From Kutzneria kofuensis (GTDB lineage Bacteria; Actinomycetota; Actinomycetes; Mycobacteriales; Pseudonocardiaceae): a stretch of 64,000 bases of DNA. A program made the translations under genes and the position numbers. Within the stretch, counting starts at the first letter, position 1; the number at the start of each line of letters is the position of its first letter. This document shows positions 24,710 through 33,468 of this stretch, in pieces. The stretch covers positions 8,496,038 through 8,560,037 of the forward strand of contig NZ_JACHIR010000001.1 in assembly GCF_014203355.1 (NCBI RefSeq), in the 5' to 3' direction. The notes beneath the pieces were generated by a model. That model ran no database searches. It had not been told where the DNA came from and was given only the letters and a program-made list of their open reading frames with translations.

Positions 24710-25906
24710 ATGGATGCGTTACGCCGCAGGACATCCGCTCGGCGTCTCGCCGCGGTCCTCGCCGCGCTCGGCAGCCTCGTGCTCGTCGCGATCGTCGTGC
24801 CGAACGCCCGAGCCACCAGCGGCACGGCGTCGGCCGCGACTCCGTCGTGCCAGGTGACCGACCAGATCAACCAGTGGGCCGGCGGGTTCACGTCGAACAT
24901 CACGGTGACCAACAACGGCCCGGCCGTCTCCTCCTGGACGGTGACCTGGACCTTCGGCGGCAACCAGCACGTGACGTCGGCCTGGTCGGCTCAGGTGGCC
25001 CAGACCGGGGCGGCGGTCACCGCGACCAACCAGTCCTACAACGGCTCGCTGCCCACCGGTGGCTCCGTGAGCTTCGGTTTCCAGGCAACGTTTTCCGGTG
25101 CCAACGACACGCCGGCTGACTTCGCCGTCAACGGGCAGCCCTGCAATGGCAACACCCCGCCGACATCCACGACCACTACCACCACCACGACCCCACCGGC
25201 CGGCACCGGTTGCACCTCGGCCACCGCGATCCGTTGCGACGGTTTCGAGGACCAGACCGGCCCGGCGCCATCGGGCCACTGGAGCACGGTGACACCCAAC
25301 TGCTCCGGCGCCGGCACCGCGACGATCAGCACCGCGACCGCGCACACGGGAACCCGTTCGTTGCAGGTCAACGGCGCGGACGGCTACTGCAACCACGTGT
25401 TCGTCGACGACACGACCGATCCGCCGGCCGCGAGCCCGACCTGGTTCGTGCGGTTCTGGATCAAGCACACCACCCCGCTGCCCACCGGCCACGTGACGTT
25501 CCTGGCGATGAACGACGCCGCGGCCGGCAACACCGACCTCCGGCTCGGCGGCCAGAACGGCGCCCTGATGTGGAACCGGCAGTCCGACGACGCCACGCTC
25601 CCCGACCAGAGCCCCGCCGGCGTCGCGCAGAGCGTGCAACTGCCGGTCAACGCCTGGACGTGCGTGGAGTTCTCCGTCAGCGGCGCCGACGGCCAGATCC
25701 ACACCTGGGTGAACGGGTCCGCGGTGCCCGGCCTGACCGAGGACGGCGTGCCCACCTCGAACATCGACGACCAGTGGCTGGGCCGCACCTGGCGGCCGAA
25801 GCTGACCGATCTGAAGCTGGGCTGGGAGAGCTACGGCGGCGGTGGGCCCGACGGGCTCTGGTTCGACGACGTGGCGCTGGGCACCAGCCGGATCGGCTGC
25901 GACTGA
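24710..25906 (+). CDS. Secreted CBM2 protein with Cip1-like C-terminal domain
   Basis: 398 residues. An Arg-containing signal peptide leads to an N-terminal CBM2 (about 45-145; CQVTDQINQWAGGFTSNI, W residues in SSWTVTWTFGG). A Thr/Pro linker (about 150-165) follows, then a C-terminal jelly-roll domain beginning RCDGFEDQTG and ending LWFDDVALGTSRIGCD. That domain resembles Cip1 of Trichoderma and polysaccharide-lyase-like actinobacterial proteins. Cip1 binds cellulose and its homologues may be glucuronan lyases. It lies between a glycosidase and an LPMO, so a role in biomass attack is likely. Confidence 0.8.
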   Translation: MDALRRRTSARRLAAVLAALGSLVLVAIVVPNARATSGTASAATPSCQVTDQINQWAGGFTSNITVTNNGPAVSSWTVTWTFGGNQHVTSAWSAQVAQTGAAVTATNQSYNGSLPTGGSVSFGFQATFSGANDTPADFAVNGQPCNGNTPPTSTTTTTTTTPPAGTGCTSATAIRCDGFEDQTGPAPSGHWSTVTPNCSGAGTATISTATAHTGTRSLQVNGADGYCNHVFVDDTTDPPAASPTWFVRFWIKHTTPLPTGHVTFLAMNDAAAGNTDLRLGGQNGALMWNRQSDDATLPDQSPAGVAQSVQLPVNAWTCVEFSVSGADGQIHTWVNGSAVPGLTEDGVPTSNIDDQWLGRTWRPKLTDLKLGWESYGGGGPDGLWFDDVALGTSRIGCD

Positions 25907-25945
25907 CCGGGAAACCAACCGTCACCACAATGGAGGATGAGTGAT

Positions 25946-26983
25946 GTGAGGATTCGACGCACAGTCCTGGCGGCCGCGATCGGCGTCGTCTCGGCGCTGG
26001 CCACGGTCGTCGCCGCGGCGCCCCAGGCGTCGGCGCACGGTGCGATGGTCTCCATCGGCAGCCGGACGTTCCTGTGCTACGAGGACGGCCTCACGTCGTC
26101 CGGCCAGGAGATCCCGCAGAACCCCGCCTGCCAGGCGGCCACCGCGACCAGCGGTGTGGTCCCGCTGTACAACTGGTTCGCCGTCGGCAACCGCACCGCC
26201 AACGGCGGCAAGGCCGGCGTGATCCCGGACGGCAAGCTGTGCAGCGGCAACAGCAACTACTACGACTTCTCCGGGTTCGACCAGGCTCGCTCGGACTGGC
26301 CGATCACCCACCTCACCGCCGGGTCGACCATCACCGTCAAGTACAACAAGTGGGCCGCGCATCCCGGCACGTTCAACCTGTACATCACCAAGGACGGCTG
26401 GGACTCCACGCGGCCGCTGACGTGGGCCGACCTCGAGTCGGTTCCGTTCTCCACGGCCACCAACCCGCCGTCGGTCGGCGATTCGGGCAGCGCCAGCAGC
26501 TACTACTACTGGACCGCGACGCTGCCGGCCAACAAGACCGGCAACCACATCATCTTCTCGCAGTGGGTCCGGTCCGACAGCACGGAGAACTTCCTCGGCT
26601 GCTCGGACGTCAAGTTCGACGGCGGCAACGGCAACGTGACCGGCATCGGCGCGGGAGCGCCACCGCCGCCCACCTCGACGCCGTGCACCGCGTCGTACGC
26701 GGTCACCAGCACCTGGCCGGGCGGATTCCAGGCCCAGGTGACGGTGAGCAACCCGAGCACGTCGGCGATGACCGGCTGGACGGTCGGCTGGACGGTGGCG
26801 GAGGGCGAGACCGTCACCAGTTCCTGGAACGGCACGCTGACCCAGGCGGGATCGCTGGCCACGGTCAAGGCGGCGAACTGGAACAACCAGCTCGCGGCCG
26901 GCGGCACCACCAACTTCGGCTTCACCGCCACCTACAACGGCACGCCGCCCGTGCCGACCAGCGTCTCCTGCCAGAGCCCGTAG
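25946..26983 (+). CDS. AA10 lytic polysaccharide monooxygenase with CBM2
   Basis: 345 residues. GTG 25946 is preferred because GGAGG (25932-25936) is 9 bases upstream; ATG 25937 touches the ribosome-binding site. The signal peptide ends ASA before H31, giving the N-terminal His of the copper histidine brace (HGAM). The second brace residue is H139 in AAHPGTFNLY. The AA10 domain (31-235) carries SGSASSYYYW and the C-terminal CBM2 spans about 250-345. The enzyme oxidatively cleaves crystalline cellulose or chitin; the CBM2 and neighbours suggest cellulose. A 39-bp gap to the Cip1-like gene suggests co-transcription. Confidence 0.95.
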   Translation: MRIRRTVLAAAIGVVSALATVVAAAPQASAHGAMVSIGSRTFLCYEDGLTSSGQEIPQNPACQAATATSGVVPLYNWFAVGNRTANGGKAGVIPDGKLCSGNSNYYDFSGFDQARSDWPITHLTAGSTITVKYNKWAAHPGTFNLYITKDGWDSTRPLTWADLESVPFSTATNPPSVGDSGSASSYYYWTATLPANKTGNHIIFSQWVRSDSTENFLGCSDVKFDGGNGNVTGIGAGAPPPPTSTPCTASYAVTSTWPGGFQAQVTVSNPSTSAMTGWTVGWTVAEGETVTSSWNGTLTQAGSLATVKAANWNNQLAAGGTTNFGFTATYNGTPPVPTSVSCQSP

Positions 26984-26990
26984 TGCTGTC

Positions 26991-27018
26991 ACCGGGCGGC
27001 GCCGCGGCGCCGCCCGGT
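26991..27018 (+). terminator. 28-bp perfect palindrome after the LPMO gene
   Basis: ACCGGGCGGCGCC at 26991-27003 pairs with GGCGCCGCCCGGT at 27006-27018 around GC. It is a strong GC hairpin eight bases past the stop and probably an intrinsic terminator, though the lipoprotein gene starts only 18 bp later. Confidence 0.7.
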
Positions 27019-27036
27019 GCGGAAAGGCCGTGACCG

Positions 27037-27924
27037 ATGATCGCTCACACCCGCTCGCGCCGCGCCTGCGTCGTGGCGGCACTGCTCGGCACGGTCGTGA
27101 CGGTCGCCGCGTGCAGCGGACCGACCACCGCCGAACCGCCGATGGCGGGAATGGACGACATGACGGGCATGTCGATGGCTCCGACCGTGTCCTCGATGGC
27201 CGAGGCCCAGCCGGTCGGCGACGGGCTTTCCAGCAGCGTCAACGGATACTCGTTCGTGCTGGCGACCGACACCGTGCCGGCCGGCGCGCCGGTCGGCTTC
27301 GACTTCCACATCAGCGGGCCGAGCGGCCAGCCGGTCACCAGATACCGGCCCTACGAGAGCCAGTTGATGCTGTTCGATCTCGTCCGCTCGGATCTGACCG
27401 GCTATCAGCACATCGACCCGGCGATGCGGCAGGACGGCACGTGGAGCGCGCAGCTGACCGCGCTGTCACCGGGTTCCTACCGCGCCTACGTCACATTCGC
27501 CGCACCCGACACCGGCAAGCCGTTGGTGTACACGCTGTCCCGGCCGTTCACCGTGCCCGGCCGGTCCGCCGACGTCGCGCTGCCGGGGCCGTCCGCCAGC
27601 GTTCGCCAGGGCAGCCTGACCGTGTCCATGTCAGGTCAACCGAAGGTCGGCGTCGCGAGCCCACTGACCTTCGACTTCACCGACGGCGGAAAGGCGATCA
27701 GCTACTTCCAACGTCGTCTCGACGGCTACGCGCACATTGTCGCGTTCCACGCCGGCGACCTCGCCTTCGCCCATCTGACGCCCGCGGACAAGGTTGCGGG
27801 CCGCAGCGATGTGTCGGCACTGAGCACGCGGGCGCTGTTCCCGGCCGGCGGCGCCTGGCGCCTCTTCGCCGAGTTCCAGACCAGCGGAGCACCGCAGACA
27901 GCGGCCTTCACGGTCGAGGTCTGA
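27037..27924 (+). CDS. Met-rich lipoprotein, possible copper-handling protein
   Basis: 295 residues with a lipoprotein signal and lipobox (VTVAAC, Cys at about 26). Directly after the Cys is a Met-rich run (MAGMDDMTGMSMAP), and HID, HIV and HAGD histidines recur later (for example YQHIDPAM, YAHIVAFHAGD). The rest looks like two beta-sandwich domains. I do not know the family. Met/His-rich lipoproteins often bind copper, and the gene follows a copper-dependent LPMO, so delivery or buffering of copper at the cell surface is a reasonable guess. Nothing in the sequence proves it. Confidence 0.75.
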   Translation: MIAHTRSRRACVVAALLGTVVTVAACSGPTTAEPPMAGMDDMTGMSMAPTVSSMAEAQPVGDGLSSSVNGYSFVLATDTVPAGAPVGFDFHISGPSGQPVTRYRPYESQLMLFDLVRSDLTGYQHIDPAMRQDGTWSAQLTALSPGSYRAYVTFAAPDTGKPLVYTLSRPFTVPGRSADVALPGPSASVRQGSLTVSMSGQPKVGVASPLTFDFTDGGKAISYFQRRLDGYAHIVAFHAGDLAFAHLTPADKVAGRSDVSALSTRALFPAGGAWRLFAEFQTSGAPQTAAFTVEV

Positions 27925-28030
27925 CGGCGTCGAATTCACTGGAACCCGCGCCGGATGACCGGATGACCAACCCGGGTCCGTTTTCACACCACCCCCGGAC
28001 CAGCCTGGACACCCGACGCGGCCGAACACG

Positions 28031-29836
28031 TCATGGGCGGTTGAGGAGGTCGAGCACCTTGGCGGCCATCGTGGCGGGGTCGCCGTCCTCGGGCCGGAGC
28101 ACGAGGGCGGGCTCGACGGGAACCTCGTAGGGATCGTCGATCCCGGTGAAGCCCCTGATCTCGCCGGCCCTGGCCCGCGCGTACATGCCCTTGGGGTCAC
28201 GGGCCTCGCAGACCTCGACGGGCGTGTCCACGAACACCTCCAGAAAGGCGAGCCCGGCCGCCGCGTGTCGGGCTCGGACCAGCTCGCGGTCGGCGCGGTA
28301 CGGGCTGATCAGCGACACGACCGCGACCACGCCGGCGTCGGCGAACAGCTGTGCCACCTCGCCGACCCGCCGAACGTTCTCGGCCCGGTCACGCGGGCTG
28401 AACCTCAGATCGGCGTTGAGGCCGTGCCGCAGGTTGTCCCCGTCGAGCAGGTAGGCCGGGCGGCCGGCGGCCACCAGGCGGCGTTCCAACTCGGTGGCGA
28501 TGGTGGACTTCCCCGAGGCGGACAGTCCGGTGAGCCACACCGTCATGCCCCTGGTCGCGCGATCGGACCGGCTGACCGCGGCGGGATGCCAGACCACGGA
28601 CGCGCTCGGCTCGGTGATCATGCCGGCGGCCACCGTGCTGTTGGTCGCGTCGTCGACCAGGATGAAGCTGCCGGTCGACCGGTTGCGGCGATAGGCGTCG
28701 AACAGCAGCGGCGTCTGCGTGCGCAGCCGGACCCGTCCGATCTCGTTGAGCGACAGGGAATTCGCCGTCTCGTCGCGGTGCAGGGTGTTGATGTCGATGC
28801 GGTAGGCCAGTTCGCGCACCTGTGCCCGGACCGAGCGCGTGGTGTGCCGCAGGGTGTAGCGGGCGCCCGGCGTCAGCGTGGACCGTTCGGTGAGCCAGCA
28901 GACCATGGCGTCGATCTCCTGGCCGACGTGTGGCCGGTTGTGCGGCCGGCAGATCAGGTCGCCCCGCGCGACGTCCAACTCGTCGTCGAGGCGCACCGTG
29001 ACCGCCTGCGGCGGGAACGCCTCGCCGACCGGTTCACCACCAGGGCCCCAGATGGACCGCACCCGCGAGGTGAAGCCCGCCGGCAGCACCACCACCTCGT
29101 CACCGGGTTTGAGCACGCCACCGGCCACGGTGCCCGCGTAACCCCGGAAGTCCCGCGTGCGGATCGCGTACTGGACCGGGAGCCTCGTGTCGATGAGGTT
29201 GCGGTCCGAGGCGACATGCACCTCCTCCAGGTGGTGCAGCAGCGAAGTGCCTTCGTACCAAGGCATGTTCGCACTGCGCTGCACGACGTTGTCGCCGTGC
29301 AGCGCGGAAACGGGCACGAACGCGAGGTCGGCCACGTTCAGCTTCATCGCGAACCGGCGGAATTCCTCGCGGATCTCCTCGAACCGCTCGGCCGACCAGT
29401 CGACGAGATCCATCTTGTTCACGCACAGCACCAGATGCGCGACGCCGAGCAGGCTGGCGATGAACGCGTGCCGCCGGGACTGCTCGACCACGCCCTTGCG
29501 CGCGTCGACCAGGATCAGCGCCAGATCCGCGTTGGACGCCCCGGTGACCATGTTCCGGGTGTACTGCACGTGCCCGGGCGTGTCGGCGATGATGATCTTC
29601 CGCTTGGGGGTGGTGAGATAGCGGTAGGCGACGTCGATGGTGATGCCCTGTTCGCGTTCGGCCCGCAGCCCGTCGGTCAGCAGGGCAAGGTTCAGCTCGT
29701 CCTCGCCGCGCTCACGGCTGGTTCGCTCCACCGCGGCGAGCTGGTCGGCGAAGATCGCTTTGGAGTCGTGGAGCAGCCGGCCGATCAGGGTGGACTTCCC
29801 GTCGTCGACACTGCCCGCGGTGGCCAGCCGAAGCAT
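28031..29836 (-). CDS. cysNC: Bifunctional sulfate adenylyltransferase GTPase subunit / APS kinase
   Basis: 601 residues from ATG 29836, which overlaps the cysD stop by one base (TGATG). The N-terminal CysN GTPase has GSVDDGKSTLIGRLLHD, DTPGHVQYTRNM and NKMDLVD, with EF-Tu-like domains to about residue 430. The C-terminal CysC kinase has LTGLSASGKSTIA, DGDNLRHGLN and KGMYARARAG. With CysD it converts sulfate to APS and then PAPS. No PAPS reductase is nearby, so here the PAPS probably feeds the sulfotransferase at 33469. Most annotations call such fusions cysNC or cysN/cysC. Confidence 0.96.
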   Translation of the reverse strand: MLRLATAGSVDDGKSTLIGRLLHDSKAIFADQLAAVERTSRERGEDELNLALLTDGLRAEREQGITIDVAYRYLTTPKRKIIIADTPGHVQYTRNMVTGASNADLALILVDARKGVVEQSRRHAFIASLLGVAHLVLCVNKMDLVDWSAERFEEIREEFRRFAMKLNVADLAFVPVSALHGDNVVQRSANMPWYEGTSLLHHLEEVHVASDRNLIDTRLPVQYAIRTRDFRGYAGTVAGGVLKPGDEVVVLPAGFTSRVRSIWGPGGEPVGEAFPPQAVTVRLDDELDVARGDLICRPHNRPHVGQEIDAMVCWLTERSTLTPGARYTLRHTTRSVRAQVRELAYRIDINTLHRDETANSLSLNEIGRVRLRTQTPLLFDAYRRNRSTGSFILVDDATNSTVAAGMITEPSASVVWHPAAVSRSDRATRGMTVWLTGLSASGKSTIATELERRLVAAGRPAYLLDGDNLRHGLNADLRFSPRDRAENVRRVGEVAQLFADAGVVAVVSLISPYRADRELVRARHAAAGLAFLEVFVDTPVEVCEARDPKGMYARARAGEIRGFTGIDDPYEVPVEPALVLRPEDGDPATMAAKVLDLLNRP

Positions 29837-30747
29837 CAGAAGTACCCCTCCTTCTTGCGATCCTCCATACCGGCCTCGGATATCCGGTCGTCGGCGCGAG
29901 TCGCGCCGCGCTCGGTGATCCGGCTGGCCGCCACCTCGGCGATCACCGCTTCCGCCGTGGTGGCAGTGGATTCCACGCAGCCGGTGCACGTGGCGTCGCC
30001 GACGGTTCGGAAGCGCACCGACGCCTCGAACGGCTCCTCGCCGTCGATCAGTTCGACGAACCTGGTGTGTGCCAACAACATCCCGTCCCGGTGAAACACC
30101 GGACGCCGGTGCGCGTAGTAGATCGACGGCAGGTCGATGCGCTCGTCACGGATGTAGCGCCAGATGTCCACCTCGGTCCAGTTGGACAGCGGGAAGACGC
30201 GGATGTGCTCACCCTTGCGATGCGCCCCGTTGTAGAGATTCCACAGCTCGGGGCGCTGGTTGCGGGGGTCCCACTGGCCGAACTCGTCCCGGAAGCTGAA
30301 CACCCGCTCCTTGGCGCGCGCCTTCTCCTCGTCTCGCCGCGCGCCACCGAACACCGCGTCGAAGCCGTGCTCGGCGATGCCCCGCAGCAGCGTCACGGTC
30401 TGCAGCCGGTTGCGGCTGGCCCGCGGCCCGGTCTCCTCGACCACCCGGCCCGCGTCGATGTCGTCCTGCACGGCGGCGACCACCAGGCGCACGCCGAACC
30501 GCGCCACGGCGCGGTCCCGGAACTCGATCACCTCGTCGAAGTTGTGCCCGGTGTCCACGTGCATCACCGGGAACGGCACCGGCGCCGGCCAGAACGCCTT
30601 GGCCGCCAGGTGCAGCATCACCACGGAGTCCTTGCCACCGGAGAACAGCAGCGCCGGTCGTTCGAAGGTGGCCGCGACCTCGCGCAGGACGTGCACCGAC
30701 TCGGCTTCCAGCATGCGCAGCGGGGACAGTTCGTATGCAGTGGTCAC
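29836..30747 (-). CDS. cysD: Sulfate adenylyltransferase subunit 2
   Basis: 303 residues, full family length. The PP-loop LFSGGKDSVVMLHLA, the GGARRDEEKARAKER segment and the WTEVDIWRYI motif identify CysD. It forms the ATP sulfurylase complex with CysN encoded by the next gene. Its start lies 33 bp from a KstR-like box at 30780-30793 that it shares with the divergent SnoaL-like gene, so sulfate activation may be co-regulated with the catabolic block. Confidence 0.97.
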   Translation of the reverse strand: MTTAYELSPLRMLEAESVHVLREVAATFERPALLFSGGKDSVVMLHLAAKAFWPAPVPFPVMHVDTGHNFDEVIEFRDRAVARFGVRLVVAAVQDDIDAGRVVEETGPRASRNRLQTVTLLRGIAEHGFDAVFGGARRDEEKARAKERVFSFRDEFGQWDPRNQRPELWNLYNGAHRKGEHIRVFPLSNWTEVDIWRYIRDERIDLPSIYYAHRRPVFHRDGMLLAHTRFVELIDGEEPFEASVRFRTVGDATCTGCVESTATTAEAVIAEVAASRITERGATRADDRISEAGMEDRKKEGYF

Positions 30748-30779
30748 GGGTCGACCCGCCCTTCACGTCGAGAGGAAAC

Positions 30780-30793
30780 TAGAACAGGTTCTT
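30780..30793. promoter_or_regulatory. KstR-like box TAGAACAGGTTCTT
   Basis: Matches TnnAACnnGTTnnA except the last base. It lies between cysD and the SnoaL-like gene, and is preceded by AAAC and followed by GTTCT, as is the box at 34722. KstR is the TetR-family repressor of cholesterol catabolism in related actinobacteria. Confidence 0.6.
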
Positions 30794-30851
30794 GTTCTCG
30801 GTCAACCGGTGCCGGAAGCTGGACGACGCCACCGAGGCCAAGGAGGGACCC

Positions 30852-31331
30852 GTGACGGACCTGATCGCACTCGAGGAGATTCGCCGGCTGAAATACCGCT
30901 ATCTGCGCAGCCTCGACCTCAAGCGCTGGGACGAGTTCGCCCAGACGCTGGCCGTGGACGCCACGGCCGACTACGGCACCCCGGTCTACGGCGAGCGGCT
31001 GAGGCTGGCCGGCCGCGACGAGATCGTGGCGTTCATGAGCCGCCGGCTCGGGCCGGACGTCATCACCGTGCACCTCGCCGGCCAGCCCGAGATCGACATC
31101 GACGGCGACGAGGCGACCGGGACGTGGGGCATGCAGGACACCGTGATCGCGACCGAGCGTCAGGTCGTGATCCAGGGCGCCGCGTTCTACGAGGACCGGT
31201 ACCGGTGCGGCGAGGACGGCGTGTGGCGGATCAGCCACACCGGCTACGACCGGACCTACGAGGCGATGTTCGCGCTGACGGACCTGCCCGGCTTCAAGCT
31301 CACCGCCAACCGGTGGGCCGGCGTCCGCTGA
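30852..31331 (+). CDS. SnoaL-like (NTF2-fold) protein
   Basis: 159 residues from GTG 30852 with AAGGAGGG upstream; the in-frame 30792 start overlaps the operator. The cone-shaped NTF2 fold is suggested by IRRLKYRYLRSLDLKRWDEF, ATADYGTP and YEDRYRCGEDGVWRISHTGY. Such proteins act as cyclases, isomerases or hydratases, often in steroid or polyketide metabolism. The last 32 bp overlap the 3' end of the convergent IclR gene. Confidence 0.85.
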   Translation: MTDLIALEEIRRLKYRYLRSLDLKRWDEFAQTLAVDATADYGTPVYGERLRLAGRDEIVAFMSRRLGPDVITVHLAGQPEIDIDGDEATGTWGMQDTVIATERQVVIQGAAFYEDRYRCGEDGVWRISHTGYDRTYEAMFALTDLPGFKLTANRWAGVR

Positions 31332-32199
31332 CCTGCTCCGTGACCGCGTCGGCCGCGGCGACGAGAGCGTTGCCGCGCCGCGCGATCTCGGCGCCGGTGA
31401 TGGCGTCGCCGACGTACAGGGTGAGCACGAGTTCCTGGCCGCCGTCGGCGTCGAACGTCGGCGCCGCGATGAGGCTCACCGGGTGCTTGCGGCGTGTGGC
31501 CAGGTCCGCGCCGAGGTACACCCGCTCGCCGAGGCTGGAGACCATCTCGCCGACCAGTTCACGCACCTGTGCCGGCAGGTCGTACGCGGCGACGCCGGCC
31601 ATCAGCGAGTGCAGCCGCATGCCGGCGGGGGACAGGCTTTCCACCAGATACCCGCGCTCGCGGCACTCGCCGACGACCCGGCGCAGGTGCGCGCGGTCGA
31701 TCCGGGACGGCAGCGTCGGCGGCCGGGCCAGCCATTCGTCGAGCGCCCGGTCGCCGCCCCAGAGCACGTACATCAGCCCCACGGGTGGGGCGAACGGGTA
31801 GGTCTGGCCGACCTTGACCGCGGCGGCGGCCCGCGCGGGCCCGGTGCGCTCCAACACCATGATCTGCTCGCCGACCACCGCGGACGCCGTGCACACCGTG
31901 TCGTAGCGTGCGCTCAGGTCGGCGAGTTCGCGCCGGGCCAGCGCCGCGGCCGCGAAGTCGTGCTGAGCCACCCGTCCCGCGGCGATCAGCGCCGGTCCCA
32001 GCCTGTAGACCTTGGTCGCCGGATCGTGCACCAGGTAGCCGCCGCGGGTCAGCGCGGTCACGATGCCCAGGCAGGTCGGCTTGGCCAGGCCGACACCGCG
32101 GGCGAGTTCGGACAGGCCGAAGCGCTCGCCCGGACGGGCGACCAGGAAGTCCAGCACCGCGACCACGCGCTCGGTCGGCGGCGACTGACGGGTCACCAT
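31300..32199 (-). CDS. IclR family transcriptional regulator
   Basis: 299 residues; ATG 32199 is chosen over 32217 because the latter overlaps the operator. The N-terminal winged helix (VLDFLVARPGERFGLSELAR, GLAKPTCLGIVTAL) is followed by the effector domain with KVGQTYPFAPPVGL and a C-terminal YVGDAITGAEIA segment. It is divergent from the DUF1214-like gene, with a KstR-like box 11 bp from its start, so it may be a local regulator under a global repressor. Confidence 0.9.
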   Translation of the reverse strand: MVTRQSPPTERVVAVLDFLVARPGERFGLSELARGVGLAKPTCLGIVTALTRGGYLVHDPATKVYRLGPALIAAGRVAQHDFAAAALARRELADLSARYDTVCTASAVVGEQIMVLERTGPARAAAAVKVGQTYPFAPPVGLMYVLWGGDRALDEWLARPPTLPSRIDRAHLRRVVGECRERGYLVESLSPAGMRLHSLMAGVAAYDLPAQVRELVGEMVSSLGERVYLGADLATRRKHPVSLIAAPTFDADGGQELVLTLYVGDAITGAEIARRGNALVAAADAVTEQVSGRRPTGWR

Positions 32200-32209
32200 T
32201 GCCAATCCA

Positions 32210-32223
32210 TAGAACACGTTCTA
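32210..32223. promoter_or_regulatory. KstR-like box TAGAACACGTTCTA
   Basis: An exact match to TnnAACnnGTTnnA with symmetrical arms TAGAAC/GTTCTA. It sits 11 bp from the IclR start and 76 bp from the DUF1214-like start. Confidence 0.7.
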
Positions 32224-32298
32224 GCCTGGCCGGGCCGACGTTTGTACCACATCGGTACATATTTGGACCGCTGCCACCGAGGTGTCAAGGAGCCGCCC

Positions 32299-33465
32299 GT
32301 GCTCACCCAGCCGTTCGCGGACGCCGTCGCCGAGGCCGAGAAGGTCATCACCGGCGCCCCGCACATCCGGACCGAGCAGGATCTCGTCGAGGGATACGAC
32401 TACCTGGCCGGCAGCATCCGGGCCTCGCTGCAGCTGGCCTGGGCCTACCAGCGCGACTTCCCGTACTTCGTCCGGTCCACCGGCCCCTACACCAAGCTGG
32501 GCCTGGACAACCCGGACACCCTGTACTTCCACTCCTACCTGCGCGACGACTGCGAGTACGTGGTGACCGGCCGGCGCGGCAGCACCGCCGACCTGAGCTT
32601 TCAGGTGCTTGCCGGGGACTACTCGCCGGTCGAGGTGCCCGACAGCCTGACCGCGTTCGACGACCGGGCCTTCGAGATCGGCGAGGACGGCGCCTTCGAG
32701 GTGCGGTTCGGGCCGGCGAAGCCGAACGCCGGCCCGAACTACTTCACCCTCGGTCCCGGTTCGGCGATGCTCATCGTGCGGGAGGTCTTCAGCGACTGGA
32801 GCACCGAACAGCCCGGCGTCATCCGCATCCACCGGGCCGGCGCCACCGGCGCCCCGCCGCCGTTGACCAGGGACGTGCTCGCCAAACGCTACGGCGTCGC
32901 CGGCAAGATCCTGCTCAGCCGGCTGCGCACCTTCCTCGCCTTCCCCGAGTGGTTCTACCTCAAGCTGCCGGTCAACACGATGACCGAACCGCGGGCCACG
33001 CCCGGCGGGCTGAGCACGCAGTTCTCCTCGGTCGGCCACTACGACCTCGCCGACGACCAGGCCATGATCGTCACCGTGCCGGCGTCGGACGCGCCGTACC
33101 AGGGCTTCCAACTCGGCAGCATGTGGTACGTGTCGCTGGACTACATCAACCACCAGACCAGCCTCACCGCCGACCAGGCCCGCGTCGACCCGGACGGCCG
33201 GCTGCGGTTCGTGGTCAGCGAGCGCGACCCTGGGCTGGCCAACTGGCTGGAGTGCACCGGGCACCGTCGTGGCTACCTGCAGATCCGGTGGCAGCGGCTG
33301 GCCAGGAAACTCGGACCGGCGGACGGCCCCGAGGTCGAGGTGGTCGACTTCGACCAACTGCCGCACCGGCTGCCGTTCCACGAGCGGGCGCGAGTGACAC
33401 CGCAGGAGTACGCCGAGCGGATCTCGGCGCGTCGGGCCGCCGTCGCCGACCGGATGCTGGGCTGA
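32299..33465 (+). CDS. DUF1214-like protein of unknown function
   Basis: 388 residues from GTG 32299 with AAGGAG at 32287-32292. The frame is open far upstream but that part is a shadow of the IclR gene. The sequence has the look of the DUF1214 group common in mycobacteria: NPDTLYFHSYLRDDCEYVV, GRRGSTADLSFQV and a C-terminal VSERDPGLANWLECTGHRRG. No catalytic motif is visible. It precedes the sulfotransferase by 3 bp and is probably co-transcribed with it. Confidence 0.75.
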   Translation: MLTQPFADAVAEAEKVITGAPHIRTEQDLVEGYDYLAGSIRASLQLAWAYQRDFPYFVRSTGPYTKLGLDNPDTLYFHSYLRDDCEYVVTGRRGSTADLSFQVLAGDYSPVEVPDSLTAFDDRAFEIGEDGAFEVRFGPAKPNAGPNYFTLGPGSAMLIVREVFSDWSTEQPGVIRIHRAGATGAPPPLTRDVLAKRYGVAGKILLSRLRTFLAFPEWFYLKLPVNTMTEPRATPGGLSTQFSSVGHYDLADDQAMIVTVPASDAPYQGFQLGSMWYVSLDYINHQTSLTADQARVDPDGRLRFVVSERDPGLANWLECTGHRRGYLQIRWQRLARKLGPADGPEVEVVDFDQLPHRLPFHERARVTPQEYAERISARRAAVADRMLG

Positions 33466-33468
33466 CCG

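Noticed and set aside
22246-24963. Minus-strand open frame of about 905 codons over the glycosidase gene
   Set aside because: Antisense to a gene with signal peptide, catalytic Glu motifs, FnIII and CBM2; the reading is Arg/Gly-rich noise.
25150-25200. Thr/Pro-rich stretch as a microsatellite
   Set aside because: It encodes the linker between CBM2 and the C-terminal domain; no exact long tandem unit is kept.
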